Positions 35,930 to 45,597 of a stretch of DNA of 64,000 nt are shown here, piece after piece. The notes below the pieces were generated by a model, which was not told the DNA's origin, did no database searches, and saw nothing but the letters and a program-made list of their open reading frames with translations. The position numbers were made by a program, and so were the translations under genes. Position 1 is the first letter of the stretch; each line of letters begins with the position of its first letter. Source of the DNA: Clostridium sp. CM027 (GTDB taxonomy: Bacteria > Bacillota > Clostridia > Clostridiales > Clostridiaceae); NCBI RefSeq assembly GCF_024730565.1, contig NZ_CP077725.1:1240001-1304000 (forward strand). Reading direction: 5' to 3'.

Positions 35930-37657
35930 TTATCTAAATGAAGTTTTTAATGCTTCTTTTAATATCCTCGTATTCTTTCTATAAGGAGTTACTGGACAAA
36001 TAGTTTTATCTTTTACATCAAATAACGTGTATATCGCAATTCTTGCTGCGCGTACAGAATATTCTTCTGTAAATACCATATCTTCTGGAATTTCAACGAA
36101 CTGGCTAATCATAGCGAAATTTGTTGAGCATTCTGGTACAACACTTGGACGATCAGTCATCTTCCGAGGCTGGAACTGAGCATCTACATACGGCATCATA
36201 CATGGAATAACATTAATTATAGTGTCCATAATTTCCTCTTGCTTGTCTTCCATATGCATGTGGTGTAGAAGTTCTATTAGCATTTCCTCACCTGTACAAT
36301 CACGCATTGATTTCTTTACAAAATCACCAACTTTATCAGTATATATGCTATAGCCCCAGAACATAGTTGTATCAATGGGCTGATTTTTAAAGTGTGGTTG
36401 AGCTGCAACAACTATGCTCATTAACCAATTAGAATCCTTAAATGTCATTAATGCGCCACTACCTGGAATATTAGTGGAGAATTTTTCAATTAGGTTTAAC
36501 AATTTATTACCCTTACAAGTCACGGTAAAGCTTTCCCAATTAGTTTCATTTGCATGTCCAAAGAAGGGTTCTGGATTTCCAAGACCTCTTTTCTTTTTAG
36601 CTATTTTCGCCCAAAGTTCACCAGATATTGGTTTGCTTGGATTATATTCTGCAGGTGTGTACATATCACCAAGAGTTGCGCAGTCAGTCATGCATCCATT
36701 TGTCATAATGCAAACGTCTCTAGGGTTTAACTGAATAACCCTTTCACCTTCTTTTTCTTCTATATGCATAGCCGTTACTGTAATTTCATCTCCTGATTTG
36801 AAATCTAAATCAGTTACAGTTGCATTTATACTAAAATCAACTCCAAAGTTATCTAAGTAAGCTTTTAATGGAAGAATAACAGACTCATATTGATTGTACT
36901 GAGTACGTGTAACCCCCTCTAAAGTTTCAATACGAGAAAATTCAAAAATCATACGTTCCATGTAACGCTTAAACTCAAAAAGACTGGACCATTTTTGGAA
37001 AGCAAAGGTTGTTTGCCACATATACCAAAAATTAGTTTCAAAGAAATGTGGCGTATGACTAAACCATTCCTCAATAGTCTTATTATCTAATTTTTCTCCT
37101 GAAGTAATCATAAGTTTTCCAAGAGCCATACGATCGGAATTATTAAAGCCCATACTAGTCACATCTAGAATTACTCCATCTTTATCAATTAACCGTGCCT
37201 GTGCATGTGTTGGGTGTAAATGATCAAAATTAAGAATTTCTTCTTTAACGCTTTTACCCGGCATATCTAGGGATGGTATACCTGAAAACAATTCCCAAAA
37301 ATTCTCATAGGTTTCTTCATTTAACATTCTACCGCCACGGCATACATAACCATTTATGGCATCTCCTGCACCATCGTTACTGCCTCCTAAGATTTTCATT
37401 CCTTCAATAATATGAATATTTTCTCCTTTAAAGTTACAATCTCGTACAAGATAAGCAGCACCAGCTAAGGAAGCTAACCCTCCACCAATAAAATAAACTT
37501 GTCTATCTTCATTATTTCTATTTTCTGATAAATCTATCGTTGTTTTAGAATTATTTTTAAACTTCTTTGCACTAATAGTTGCTACAGCAGCCGCACCAGC
37601 TATTGCACCTAACGTAAGTAATACGTTCATACCATTTTTGCTTGATTTTTTACTCAT
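35930..37657 (-). CDS. Oleate hydratase, N-terminally extended form
   Basis: FAD-containing hydratase that adds water to cis-9 unsaturated fatty acids to give 10-hydroxy fatty acids. 575 aa. The FAD-binding motif VYFIGGGLASLAGAAYLVRD begins near residue 54. Family blocks GGSNDGAGD, RGGRMLNEETYEN and NQYESVILPLKAYL are intact. An extra N-terminus of about 50 residues contains a hydrophobic helix (NVLLTLGAIAGAAAVATI), so this copy may be membrane-attached. The ATG at 37657 follows GGAGGG; an upstream ATG overlaps that site. A TetR gene is divergent and a second hydratase lies beyond it. Confidence 0.92.
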   Translation of the reverse strand: MSKKSSKNGMNVLLTLGAIAGAAAVATISAKKFKNNSKTTIDLSENRNNEDRQVYFIGGGLASLAGAAYLVRDCNFKGENIHIIEGMKILGGSNDGAGDAINGYVCRGGRMLNEETYENFWELFSGIPSLDMPGKSVKEEILNFDHLHPTHAQARLIDKDGVILDVTSMGFNNSDRMALGKLMITSGEKLDNKTIEEWFSHTPHFFETNFWYMWQTTFAFQKWSSLFEFKRYMERMIFEFSRIETLEGVTRTQYNQYESVILPLKAYLDNFGVDFSINATVTDLDFKSGDEITVTAMHIEEKEGERVIQLNPRDVCIMTNGCMTDCATLGDMYTPAEYNPSKPISGELWAKIAKKKRGLGNPEPFFGHANETNWESFTVTCKGNKLLNLIEKFSTNIPGSGALMTFKDSNWLMSIVVAAQPHFKNQPIDTTMFWGYSIYTDKVGDFVKKSMRDCTGEEMLIELLHHMHMEDKQEEIMDTIINVIPCMMPYVDAQFQPRKMTDRPSVVPECSTNFAMISQFVEIPEDMVFTEEYSVRAARIAIYTLFDVKDKTICPVTPYRKNTRILKEALKTSFR

Positions 37658-37744
37658 AAAATTTCCCTCCATTTTGTCCCGTTAATAATAAATATCTTAT
37701 CTATTATTATAAACCTAGTAACGTTAATTGTATTTACACACTTT

Positions 37745-37766
37745 TGAGTGTTTGTCTAAAAAACAC
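37745..37766. promoter_or_regulatory. Candidate TetR operator at the first oleate hydratase
   Basis: GTGTTTGTCTAAAAAACAC is an inverted repeat (GTGTTT/AAACAC). Its core TGTCTAAAAAACA (37753-37765) recurs exactly at 40365-40377 upstream of the second hydratase gene. It lies between the divergent tetR and hydratase genes. Confidence 0.5.
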
Positions 37767-37860
37767 GTGAAATTTAATTTTCTATTATAGAACTATCTAC
37801 AAAAAATCCATATTTATGGTGTATAATTACTATTAAAACTAGTTTTTGTAGGTGATTATT

Positions 37861-38415
37861 ATGTCTGAATCAATAATAACAGAAAAGGCCCTTGCTTTAT
37901 CCTTAAAACAATTAATGAAAACAGTTCCTTTGTCAAAGATTTCAATTCAAAACATTGCAGACAATTGTAGACTTAATAGACAAACATTTTATTATCATTT
38001 TAAAGATAAATTCGATCTTGTGAATTGGATTTATTACACTGAAGTTACAGAATGCATCGCTAACTGCAATCGTTATGAAAATTGGACTGATGGCATGTAT
38101 AGAACCTTGTGCTACCTAATGAATAATAATTCCTTTTATATTAATGCGCTTAACACACCTGGTCAAAATGCTTTTAATGGATATTTCTTTGACTTTAGTT
38201 GCGAACTTATTATGGGGATTGTTAATGATGTATCCTTAGGCATGAATGTTCCTGATATGGACAAAAAGTTTATTGCTGATTTTTATACCCATGCTTTTGT
38301 AGGTATAATCGTTCAGTGGATTAAAACCGGCATGAAAGACTCACCTCAAATCATGGTAGAAAAGATGCGAAATGTGGTTGAAGGCAGCATGCTTGGTGCT
38401 TTATCTAGACATTAA
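37861..38415 (+). CDS. TetR-family regulator
   Basis: About 184 aa. The N-terminal HTH is ISIQNIADNCRLNRQTFYYHFKDKFDLVNW, split as usual into recognition helix RLNRQTFYYHF and the KFDLVNWIYY tail seen in DhaS-like TetR proteins. A C-terminal ligand domain follows. The ATG at 37861 is preferred over GTG at 37852, which is inside the TAGGTG ribosome site. Its place between two hydratase genes makes fatty-acid or oleate-responsive control of both likely (inference). Confidence 0.85.
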   Translation: MSESIITEKALALSLKQLMKTVPLSKISIQNIADNCRLNRQTFYYHFKDKFDLVNWIYYTEVTECIANCNRYENWTDGMYRTLCYLMNNNSFYINALNTPGQNAFNGYFFDFSCELIMGIVNDVSLGMNVPDMDKKFIADFYTHAFVGIIVQWIKTGMKDSPQIMVEKMRNVVEGSMLGALSRH

Positions 38416-38418
38416 TGA

Positions 38419-38464
38419 GGACGGTTGTCCAATCTTCTTTTTATAGAAAAATGGACAACCGTCC
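38419..38464 (+). terminator. Terminator of the tetR gene
   Basis: 13-bp perfect stem GGACGGTTGTCCA/TGGACAACCGTCC right after the stop codon; the T-tail is short. Confidence 0.65.
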
Positions 38465-38472
38465 CATTAATT

Positions 38473-38525
38473 ATCACCTTCGGTGCTATTTATCACCTTC
38501 GGTGCTATTCATCTTCTTCGAAGCT
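38473..38525 (-). repeat. Three tandem GNA mini-hairpins of the dispersed family
   Basis: ATCACCTTCGGTGCT at 38473 and 38492 and ATCTTCTTCGAAGCT at 38511, an exact 19-bp period. On the minus strand each reads AGC-NCC/TTC-GAA-partner-GAT. The third unit differs in both stem arms so that pairing is kept. Confidence 0.8.
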
Positions 38526-38539
38526 GAACTGTGATTAGC

Positions 38540-40198
38540 TTATTTCAATATCATAGATTTAAGTGCATTTATTTCTTTACTTAAGTTATCATCCTTCATC
38601 ATTTCAAGGGCAGAATTAATTAGTACACGAACATCATGCTGTCCTTTATAAATAGGTGTAACTCTTTTATTTAGATTTAGGAATTTATAAACAGCAGTTT
38701 GTGCGCCTCTTACAGAATAATCCATAGTAAATACTACATCATCTTCTATTTCACAAAACTGTCCAAGTAATGCTAAATTAGTTGAACCTTCTGGAATAAC
38801 TTGTGGTCTATCGCCCTTTTCTCTAGTTAAAAATTGTGCTGTTGTAAAAGGTAGTATACAAGGTATACAAATAGACGTTTTAAGAATCTTCTCCATATCC
38901 TCTTTAAAGTTTAGGTGATATAATACCTCAGTTAATATTTCCTCACCAGTACAATCCACCATCCTCTTCTTTATGAAATCACCTTTTGCATATGGGAACA
39001 AAGAATAACCCCAGAAAGTTTGTATGTTATCAGGTTGATTAAGAAAATGTGGTTGATTGTGTACAACTATTGTCATGAGCCATGCAGAATCTCTAAATGT
39101 CATATGAGCACCAGTTCCTGGTTGATTTCCTGAGAATTCTATTATTCTTTTATACATTGTTGGGTCTTTAAGAGTAACTGTGAAAGACTGCCACATTGAT
39201 TCTTCAACACGTTCATCAAAGACTTGAGGTTTACCAAACTCAGGACGTCCCTTAGCAATTTTCTCCCAAAGATCCCATGCTCCACCTACACTTTTGTCGT
39301 TAATCTTTGCTGGTGTAGTCATTGATCCAAGGCTAGTACCCGCTGTTAAAGAGCCGATAGTAGCAAATGCAAGGTCTCCCTCTCCAACTTCTATTCTAGT
39401 TTCTTTCCCATTTTTTTCACATTTGAATGCTGTAACCGTAGTTTCAGTATCTGATGGTTTAAATTCAAAATCAGTTACCCTGCAATCTAATTCAAAATTA
39501 ACACCTTGCGCCTCTAACCATTTTGTCATAGGTAATAACATTGAATCATATTGATTATATGGTGTACGACGTATTCCAGATAAATCACTTAGACGTGGTA
39601 ATTCTTGAATAAATCTATGAAGATATCTCTTTAATTCTTTAGCACTGTGCCAAGTTTCAAATGCAAAGAGTGTAGTCCATTGAAGCCAGAAGTTTGATTT
39701 AAAAAATGGTTCTGGGAAACATTCTCTAATAGTTTTTGTTCCCAAAGAATCTTCAGAATTAATCATTATATCCATTAATGCCATTCTATCAGCGCGAACA
39801 AGTCCCAAAGCTGATACATCAGTTATTTTAGCATCATTATCTATTAATCTAGCTTTTGCATGGGTATGAATTTTTTTATTAAAAGCATTAAATTCATCAA
39901 GTATTGAAACTTTAGGATCAGTTAATGAAGGAATGCTTTCCATTACTCCAAAAGTACAAGCATAAGCTTCCCTATCAAACATTCTTCCACCACGAATTAC
40001 ATAACCATTCTCAGCATCACCACTTCCGTCCATGCTCCCACCTGTGATGTTTAATTCTTCATATATATGAATGTTTTTTCCTGGAACATGTCCATCTCTA
40101 ATTAAAAATACCGCAGCAGAAAGTGATGCAAGTCCAGCACCAACCATATAAGCATTTATTTTTTCTACATCAATAGTTTGATCAAAATTAAATCTCAT
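38540..40198 (-). CDS. Oleate hydratase, second copy
   Basis: 552 aa, paralogue of the gene at 35930 but without the N-terminal helix. FAD motif YMVGAGLASLSAAVFLIRDG starts near residue 17. Family blocks GGSMDGSGDAENGYVIRGG, NQYDSMLLPMTKWLE and PAQFLTR-like segments are present (TTAQFLTREKGDRP). The ATG at 40198 has GGAGGGG 6 nt upstream. Both copies keep the same block order, so they may differ in substrate chain or location rather than in reaction. Hydroxylation of host or medium unsaturated fatty acids is the usual detoxifying role. Confidence 0.92.
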   Translation of the reverse strand: MRFNFDQTIDVEKINAYMVGAGLASLSAAVFLIRDGHVPGKNIHIYEELNITGGSMDGSGDAENGYVIRGGRMFDREAYACTFGVMESIPSLTDPKVSILDEFNAFNKKIHTHAKARLIDNDAKITDVSALGLVRADRMALMDIMINSEDSLGTKTIRECFPEPFFKSNFWLQWTTLFAFETWHSAKELKRYLHRFIQELPRLSDLSGIRRTPYNQYDSMLLPMTKWLEAQGVNFELDCRVTDFEFKPSDTETTVTAFKCEKNGKETRIEVGEGDLAFATIGSLTAGTSLGSMTTPAKINDKSVGGAWDLWEKIAKGRPEFGKPQVFDERVEESMWQSFTVTLKDPTMYKRIIEFSGNQPGTGAHMTFRDSAWLMTIVVHNQPHFLNQPDNIQTFWGYSLFPYAKGDFIKKRMVDCTGEEILTEVLYHLNFKEDMEKILKTSICIPCILPFTTAQFLTREKGDRPQVIPEGSTNLALLGQFCEIEDDVVFTMDYSVRGAQTAVYKFLNLNKRVTPIYKGQHDVRVLINSALEMMKDDNLSKEINALKSMILK

Positions 40199-40364
40199 TT
40201 TAAACCCCTCCATTTGAAAAATTATGCCATAAGCCATAAGCCTAGGTCAATTTTGTATTTACCAAGTTAACCAAGTACATGCACTTTCAATCACTTGCAT
40301 GCACTTGCTATAGATACAATATAAATTCAAACGAAAGGATTGTATATAATCAAATTTGTAAAAC

Positions 40365-40377
40365 TGTCTAAAAAACA
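40365..40377. promoter_or_regulatory. Shared hydratase upstream motif, second copy
   Basis: TGTCTAAAAAACA, 13 of 13 bases identical to 37753-37765, 167 bases before the start of the second hydratase gene. A candidate operator of the TetR protein. Confidence 0.45.
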
Positions 40378-40415
40378 TACATATGTCTTATAGTGTATAG
40401 TAAATAAAAATTAAT

Positions 40416-40781
40416 TTATTCTATAACTTTAATATTTAATAGTGGCATTGCAATTACTTCTTTGTATTTTTTGGGAGCTCCACGTGCATATTTTAAATCC
40501 ACATTATCACCAACCTTGAGCTTTAAAACTTCCTTTGCAACAGCCCTACCTGTGCTTGTATAATAAACTGTTTCTTTACTATCTTTACCGACAACTATAA
40601 AAACAATGTTTTCAATAGTTTCAATATTTTTTACAACGCCACTAAAAGTCTCTACCCCAGTAGTTTCAGGAAGTATAGTTTTAGGATTTTTATTCTTAGA
40701 ATTTACACTACCATACATAAAAAAAATCCCTACTAAAACTAAACTTACAATAATCAAAGCATATTTAGATTTACATGACAA
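40416..40781 (-). CDS. Single-helix membrane-anchored protein of unknown function
   Basis: About 121 aa with a TTG start preceded by GAGGTG; the ATG at 40802 has no ribosome site. A helix at about residues 6-24 (YALIIVSLVLVGIFFMYG) anchors an extracytoplasmic domain of about 90 residues rich in beta-forming segments (FSGVVKNIETIENIVFIVVG, KVGDNVDLKYARG), which suggests a small OB-like fold. No family was recognised. Confidence 0.6.
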   Translation of the reverse strand: MSCKSKYALIIVSLVLVGIFFMYGSVNSKNKNPKTILPETTGVETFSGVVKNIETIENIVFIVVGKDSKETVYYTSTGRAVAKEVLKLKVGDNVDLKYARGAPKKYKEVIAMPLLNIKVIE

Positions 40782-40943
40782 ATCATTCACCTCTGCATTC
40801 ATATTTCTTATTTTTCAAAATTCAGATTTTATTTCAACTAATATAGTTTATAAAATGCTAGCTAAAATCCAACTCTATGGAAGTTTCAAAATAATGATAT
40901 TTCACTTTCAATCTTGATTCGTCGAGGGGGTTGTTAATAAGAA

Positions 40944-41762
40944 CTATCTACCATATGGTATCCCCTCATTCTTTAGCAATATATCTAATTTATCAATCAA
41001 TAAATCTATTTCTAATAATATTGTTATATCATTTACTGCTGAATACTTTAAAATATTATTAACGTTTATTCCCATATCTGTAGGCACTCTTAAATTATTA
41101 TCTTTTATGATCTTAAGAATTTTTTTCTCACCTGGATGCGGCATTTCATTTATTGCAAATATAATATCAAAATAACTTGCAAACAATGCTGCTACTCTAT
41201 GATTTACACTAATAAAATCATTTCTTTTTAAAGCCTTCTCAATTTGATAATAATATGAAGGCATTTGAAGCTTTAGTAGTGGATAGTTCTTTTTTATTAT
41301 GTTTTGCTTTAATTCATAAGGATATCCTATCTCATATTTCTGTTTCAGCTTATTTAAATCACCATTTTTATCATACAGTATAATCGAATTTATGAAGTTA
41401 GCCCAAAAGCAAGTTGTATATCCTGCATCTGCTTCACATTTTACTAAGTTTCTATTTAATAAACCATCAATCCAATCTAAGTCTCTATATATAATTTCTA
41501 CTGGGATATTACCTTCTTTTAGAAATCCATCATCTTCGGTTTCCCAAAAGGTATTATTTAGTTCCATGTAACTACAATATTTATCAGTAATTACCTTTCT
41601 CTTTAATATTGGTATTTCCTTAGATGTATAAATGTATATATCATAATCCGAATCTTTATCATTAGTTTTTGTTGCGTGTGATCCAGCTAATAAGATGCCC
41701 TCCACTTCTTCTATTTTTGAGAAAGCATTAACCAGTGACCTTACATTTGCATTAATATTCAT
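40944..41762 (-). CDS. Nucleotidyltransferase-domain protein
   Basis: 272 aa. The N-terminal nucleotidyltransferase motif GILLAGSHATKTNDKDSDYD (GS-x-DxD, residues about 17-36) has both metal-binding Asp residues and a third acidic residue in IPVEIIYRDLD. The C-terminal half is helical, as in DUF4037-type or aminoglycoside-adenylyltransferase-like proteins. The ATG at 41762 is used; the one at 41783 overlaps the AAGGAG site. The substrate is unknown, and a resistance role is not supported directly. Confidence 0.78.
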   Translation of the reverse strand: MNINANVRSLVNAFSKIEEVEGILLAGSHATKTNDKDSDYDIYIYTSKEIPILKRKVITDKYCSYMELNNTFWETEDDGFLKEGNIPVEIIYRDLDWIDGLLNRNLVKCEADAGYTTCFWANFINSIILYDKNGDLNKLKQKYEIGYPYELKQNIIKKNYPLLKLQMPSYYYQIEKALKRNDFISVNHRVAALFASYFDIIFAINEMPHPGEKKILKIIKDNNLRVPTDMGINVNNILKYSAVNDITILLEIDLLIDKLDILLKNEGIPYGR

Positions 41763-41815
41763 AAAAAATTCACTCCTTTTCATTATTAAATTTGCGTATA
41801 TATGTTTTAAATTTA

Positions 41816-42910
41816 TTAACCGCTATTAATTAATTCTTTCACTTCCTTTTCTTTCTCAAAAAGAAGGCAACCACCCGCATGTTCTCCAATCAGCATTCCT
41901 GTTTCATTAAGTTTTGTAAATAGTGGCGACTTCAGAGCCTCTCTTAAAGTACATTCCTTTAAGTTTGTATCAGAATAAGGTGAGAAAGGACAGGGTTCTG
42001 CTGAACCATCTACATTAATGTGGAAGAAGCCTCTTCCAGCTGCAAGACATCCCCCTGAATATTTCTCATCACCAGGAAAGGATAGAAAAATAGCATCTTC
42101 ATAGTGCTTTCTAAGTTTGTGCTGCTCACATTCCAATTTTTTGCGCTCATTCTCAGTAGGTGCAAGCTTCCATGTTTCTTTTGTCACGGGCACGTATTCT
42201 ACAAAAACTAATGCCCTACAGCCTTTATTGTATAGCTTGTCAAAAAAAGCTTTACTGGAGACAGTCATGAAATTTTCAGTTGTCACCGTAGCAGAAGCCC
42301 CAAACAAAATACCTTTTTCCTTAAGTTTGTCCATTACATTCATTAAAACTTCATAAGTTCCTTCCCCTCGCCTACCATCTGTCTGCTCCATATCTCCTTC
42401 AATGCTAAGTATAGGTACAAGATTTCTATTTTCATGGAATAGCTTTATATACTCTTCCTGGAGCATTACACCATTGGTGAATATAGGAAACATAATCTCT
42501 TTCACCTTTGCTGCTTTTTCTATAACATCTTTTCTCATTAAAGGTTCTCCACCTGCAAGCAGTATAAAAGAAATTCCAATCTCCCTAGCTTCCATAAAAA
42601 TACTTTCCCATCTTTCGGTAGACAACTGTTGTTTTTGTACTCCTTCTCCACAGGAGTTAAATTCCCTTGCATAGCAACCTTTACAAAACAGGTTACATCT
42701 ACTGGTTATGCTAGAAATCAAAAATGCAGGAACATTTTCTCCTTTTCTTTCAAATCTCCCTCTCTTCTTTTTTGCTTCCCTACTTGATAATACATATTTT
42801 AATACAAATGCTGTTTCTTTTGTATTTTTAAAGGATGCCTTTAATATCCCCCTTACAACATTTTCAATGCCATTATTCATATATTCAGATAAATTGAAAT
42901 TACTATTCAT
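41816..42910 (-). CDS. Radical SAM protein with C-terminal cysteine region
   Basis: 364 aa. The [4Fe-4S]/SAM motif CNLFCKGC is near residue 75, followed by GGEPLMRKDV. The C-terminal part has GGCLAAGRGFFHINVDGSAEPCPF and GGCLLF, a SPASM-like arrangement that could hold a further cluster. Members of this type modify peptides or act in maturation pathways. No small precursor peptide was recognised next to it. The ATG at 42910 has AGGAG 8 nt upstream. It may be co-transcribed with the nucleotidyltransferase gene that follows 53 nt later. Confidence 0.85.
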   Translation of the reverse strand: MNSNFNLSEYMNNGIENVVRGILKASFKNTKETAFVLKYVLSSREAKKKRGRFERKGENVPAFLISSITSRCNLFCKGCYAREFNSCGEGVQKQQLSTERWESIFMEAREIGISFILLAGGEPLMRKDVIEKAAKVKEIMFPIFTNGVMLQEEYIKLFHENRNLVPILSIEGDMEQTDGRRGEGTYEVLMNVMDKLKEKGILFGASATVTTENFMTVSSKAFFDKLYNKGCRALVFVEYVPVTKETWKLAPTENERKKLECEQHKLRKHYEDAIFLSFPGDEKYSGGCLAAGRGFFHINVDGSAEPCPFSPYSDTNLKECTLREALKSPLFTKLNETGMLIGEHAGGCLLFEKEKEVKELINSG

Positions 42911-43101
42911 TCCTTCATCTCCTACAGCTATAATTACTTTATATTTGTCTATCAAACTGTTTTACAAGCTTTATGTAATCATCATTTTCAAGTATTACGA
43001 CAGAAAATTCCTATTTAATTATACCATAATTACCTTAAATTGGTGTGCAGAGTTCAATCATTGTTCCTCTTGAAAATGGTGAAGTGATAGCACCCGTTAT
43101 A

Positions 43102-43287
43102 TCAGAAATTTTGCTGTAGCAGAATTCCTGAATATTCTTTATTTTGTATTTGTCTATTTACTGGTAGATGTCCTACACTTATAGGGTATGCACCATTACC
43201 ATCAACTATAACATTTCTTTCAATACCAACATTGTCTGGTAAATCTAATAATGTACCATTATTCATCACGTTTAGCCGGTTTCTCAT
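43102..43287 (-). pseudogene. GH4 glycosidase 3' fragment
   Basis: The 61-codon frame includes NNGTLLDLPDNVGIERNV, then IVDGNGAYPISVGHLP, which matches the conserved C-terminal segment of GH4 (alpha-galactosidase/6-phospho-glucosidase) enzymes. The catalytic N-terminal 350 residues are absent. Confidence 0.55.
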
Positions 43288-43534
43288 AATTATTCACTGT
43301 ATATAAAACTGGCTTCCCTTTAATTTTCTCTATTCTTCCTTCTCTAATTAAAGCATTTAAATCACTGCAGGCATTAGTTCTTTGTATGTTTAATTTTTCA
43401 GCTATTTCAATAGCTGAAAATCCACTAGCCTTATCGTCACTTTCATAAATGACTTTGCATGACGTATTAAATAATTCAAATTTTTCAAAACATAATTCTC
43501 TATTTACTGATTTTAAATCTTTAGCTACATTCAT
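43259..43534 (-). pseudogene. LevR-like regulator N-terminal fragment
   Basis: 91 codons with AAGGAA before the ATG. The segment SAIEIAEKLNIQRTNACSDL followed by NALIREGRIEKIKGKPVLY is the N-terminal HTH of LevR/ManR-type sigma-54 activators of about 900 residues; everything after this domain is lost, and the frame runs into the GH4 fragment with a 29-base overlap. Together they suggest a deletion through a former sugar-PTS locus. Confidence 0.6.
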
Positions 43535-43628
43535 AATTAAACTTTCCTTTTAAAATGACGTTAAAATATGAAATATAGTGAATTCCTTGAATAAATTGTA
43601 TATAATAAGATTATAGGAAGGTGAATTT

Positions 43629-45560
43629 ATGAAAAAGGGTTTCACAATAATTTTTACTAAAATGTTTTTGGCAATTGTTCTTTTTACTCTCTCTACATTT
43701 GGACAACAAGTATATGCTTCGGGAACTAAAACATATAATTTATCTAGGTATGCTATTAATGTAATAGTAAATAAGGACGGTTCAGCTAACTTTGAAGAGC
43801 GGCTTACTTATAATTTCGACGGTAAGTTTAATGGAGTTACTAGAGATGTTGATTTTTCTTTTACAAAAGGCATAAAAGACAAAAAAGTTTATGTACTGGA
43901 AAATGATAATTTGAAAGAACTTCAGCTAAATCCCGGTAATTCTCTTGATGCCACAGGTAAACCAGGCACCTATAACTTTATAGAGGAAGGAACCTTGGCG
44001 AGGCTTAAGCTTTTTGAGGTTTCAAAAAATCAAGAAAAAACCTTTGTTATAAAATACAAGTTAATTGATGCTGTTACAAAATATAAGGACACTGCAGAGT
44101 TTAACAGAAAGATAATTGACTCTAGGTGGAAAACTAGATTGGATAACATAAAAATAAAAATAACACTTCCACCTGGAGCTACAAAAGAGGAGTTGAAAAT
44201 ATTTACTCATGGGCCCCTTATAGGCGAATCTTCCATATTAGATAACCGTACTGTAGAATTTACTGTGCCTACAGTGTCACCGGGTACTTTTATAGAAACC
44301 CTGGTTTTATTCCCTATAAATCTTGTTCCTGGATCGAGTAATGTAGTAGATGAAACTGCACTACCTAGAATAATGGCAAATGAAGCTACCCTTGCGGATG
44401 AAGCAAATAAAACAAGAGAGGAATCAAGGAAGGAGGTGCAGCAGCAGGTTGAAATGCAATCGCAGCGTAAATCTGTAGGCAACCCTCTAGCAATAGTTCT
44501 CATACTGTTATGGTTTCCAATAATTTATTATATATATATAAAATATGATAAAGAAATTAAACCAAACTTTTATGGCAAGTATTACAGGGAGCTTCCGGGT
44601 GATTATACCCCCGCAGAAATGAGTGTTTTAATGTCCTTTGGCAAAGTAAATACTAGAGATGTAATGGCTACCCTTATGGATCTTGCAAGAAAGAAGAAAC
44701 TTATAATTTCTCAAAATAAGATTACTAAAAAGGGTTTCTTTAATAGTAAGGAGATAGATAAATATGTAATTACCTTAAATGAAAAAGCACCATCAATAAC
44801 TTTAAAGACGCACGAAGAGTTTTTGATAAGCTGGTTTATAGGTAAAATAGGAAACGGAAATTATGTTGCCCTTGATGAAATAAAGGATTATGTTAAAGAA
44901 AAGAGTGAAGCACTAGAATTTAAGGCTGATTATGATAAATGGAATACACTCGCATGTGAGGAAGCTGCTAAAAATGATTTTTTTGATCAAACCTGTAAAA
45001 AGGGAATCTTACTTGGAACATTAACAGGATTTTCTTATTTATTAATTGGAATAGCTGTTACATTACTACTGTTTACTCCAATTGCTGTAGTTGCCATAAT
45101 TCAAGGGGTTATAATGGTGATTTTCTCAACATTAATAAAAAGAAGAACAGCATATGGAAATGAGCAGCATGCAATGTGGCAGTCCTTCAAAAACTTTTTA
45201 AAAGACTTCAGCAGATTAGATAAAGCTGAAATTCCGTCTATTATATTATGGGAACACTATCTTGTATACGCCATTTCTCTTGGCGTCGCAAAGGAAGTTA
45301 TAAAACAGCTTCCTATTGTTTTCAGCGATGAGGATCTAAATAATAATAATAATCTCACCTATATGTATGGGGCAAGCTATGGTTACTTCAGTGGCTTTGG
45401 TGCAATGTTTGATGATACTATCCATACCGTGGAGGGTGCAATTTCCACAGCACAAAGCGTTGCAAGTTCTGAGAATTCATCATCTTCTGGTGGTGGTGGT
45501 GGCTTTAGTGGCGGTAGTTCCGGTGGCGGTGGCGGTTGTGGCGGCGGTGGCGCATTTTAA
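43629..45560 (+). CDS. DUF2207 membrane protein with Gly-rich C-terminus
   Basis: 643 aa. A signal peptide (1-30, IVLFTLSTFGQQVYA) leads to an extracellular beta-rich DUF2207 domain (about 35-240). A membrane helix near 290 (AIVLILLWFPIIYYIYI), a cytoplasmic segment and two further helices near 465-500 follow. The C-terminus is a Ser/Gly run ending in GGGGGCGGGGAF, as usual for the family. Coupled to LemA 37 bases downstream; the pair is common in bacteria, with unknown function at the envelope. AGGAAGGTG precedes the start. Confidence 0.9.
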   Translation: MKKGFTIIFTKMFLAIVLFTLSTFGQQVYASGTKTYNLSRYAINVIVNKDGSANFEERLTYNFDGKFNGVTRDVDFSFTKGIKDKKVYVLENDNLKELQLNPGNSLDATGKPGTYNFIEEGTLARLKLFEVSKNQEKTFVIKYKLIDAVTKYKDTAEFNRKIIDSRWKTRLDNIKIKITLPPGATKEELKIFTHGPLIGESSILDNRTVEFTVPTVSPGTFIETLVLFPINLVPGSSNVVDETALPRIMANEATLADEANKTREESRKEVQQQVEMQSQRKSVGNPLAIVLILLWFPIIYYIYIKYDKEIKPNFYGKYYRELPGDYTPAEMSVLMSFGKVNTRDVMATLMDLARKKKLIISQNKITKKGFFNSKEIDKYVITLNEKAPSITLKTHEEFLISWFIGKIGNGNYVALDEIKDYVKEKSEALEFKADYDKWNTLACEEAAKNDFFDQTCKKGILLGTLTGFSYLLIGIAVTLLLFTPIAVVAIIQGVIMVIFSTLIKRRTAYGNEQHAMWQSFKNFLKDFSRLDKAEIPSIILWEHYLVYAISLGVAKEVIKQLPIVFSDEDLNNNNNLTYMYGASYGYFSGFGAMFDDTIHTVEGAISTAQSVASSENSSSSGGGGGFSGGSSGGGGGCGGGGAF

Positions 45561-45597
45561 TGCGTCATAATTAAAAAAGAATAAAGGAGCGATTTTT

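Noticed and set aside
40944-42910. RiPP cluster (radical SAM plus modifying enzyme)
   Set aside because: No small precursor peptide or exporter could be found next to the radical SAM gene; the nucleotidyltransferase is not a usual RiPP partner.
43030-43100. PTS EIIA-like fragment on the plus strand (VPLENGEVIAPV)
   Set aside because: The frame is only about 24 codons and the opposite strand reads equally well; too short to support.
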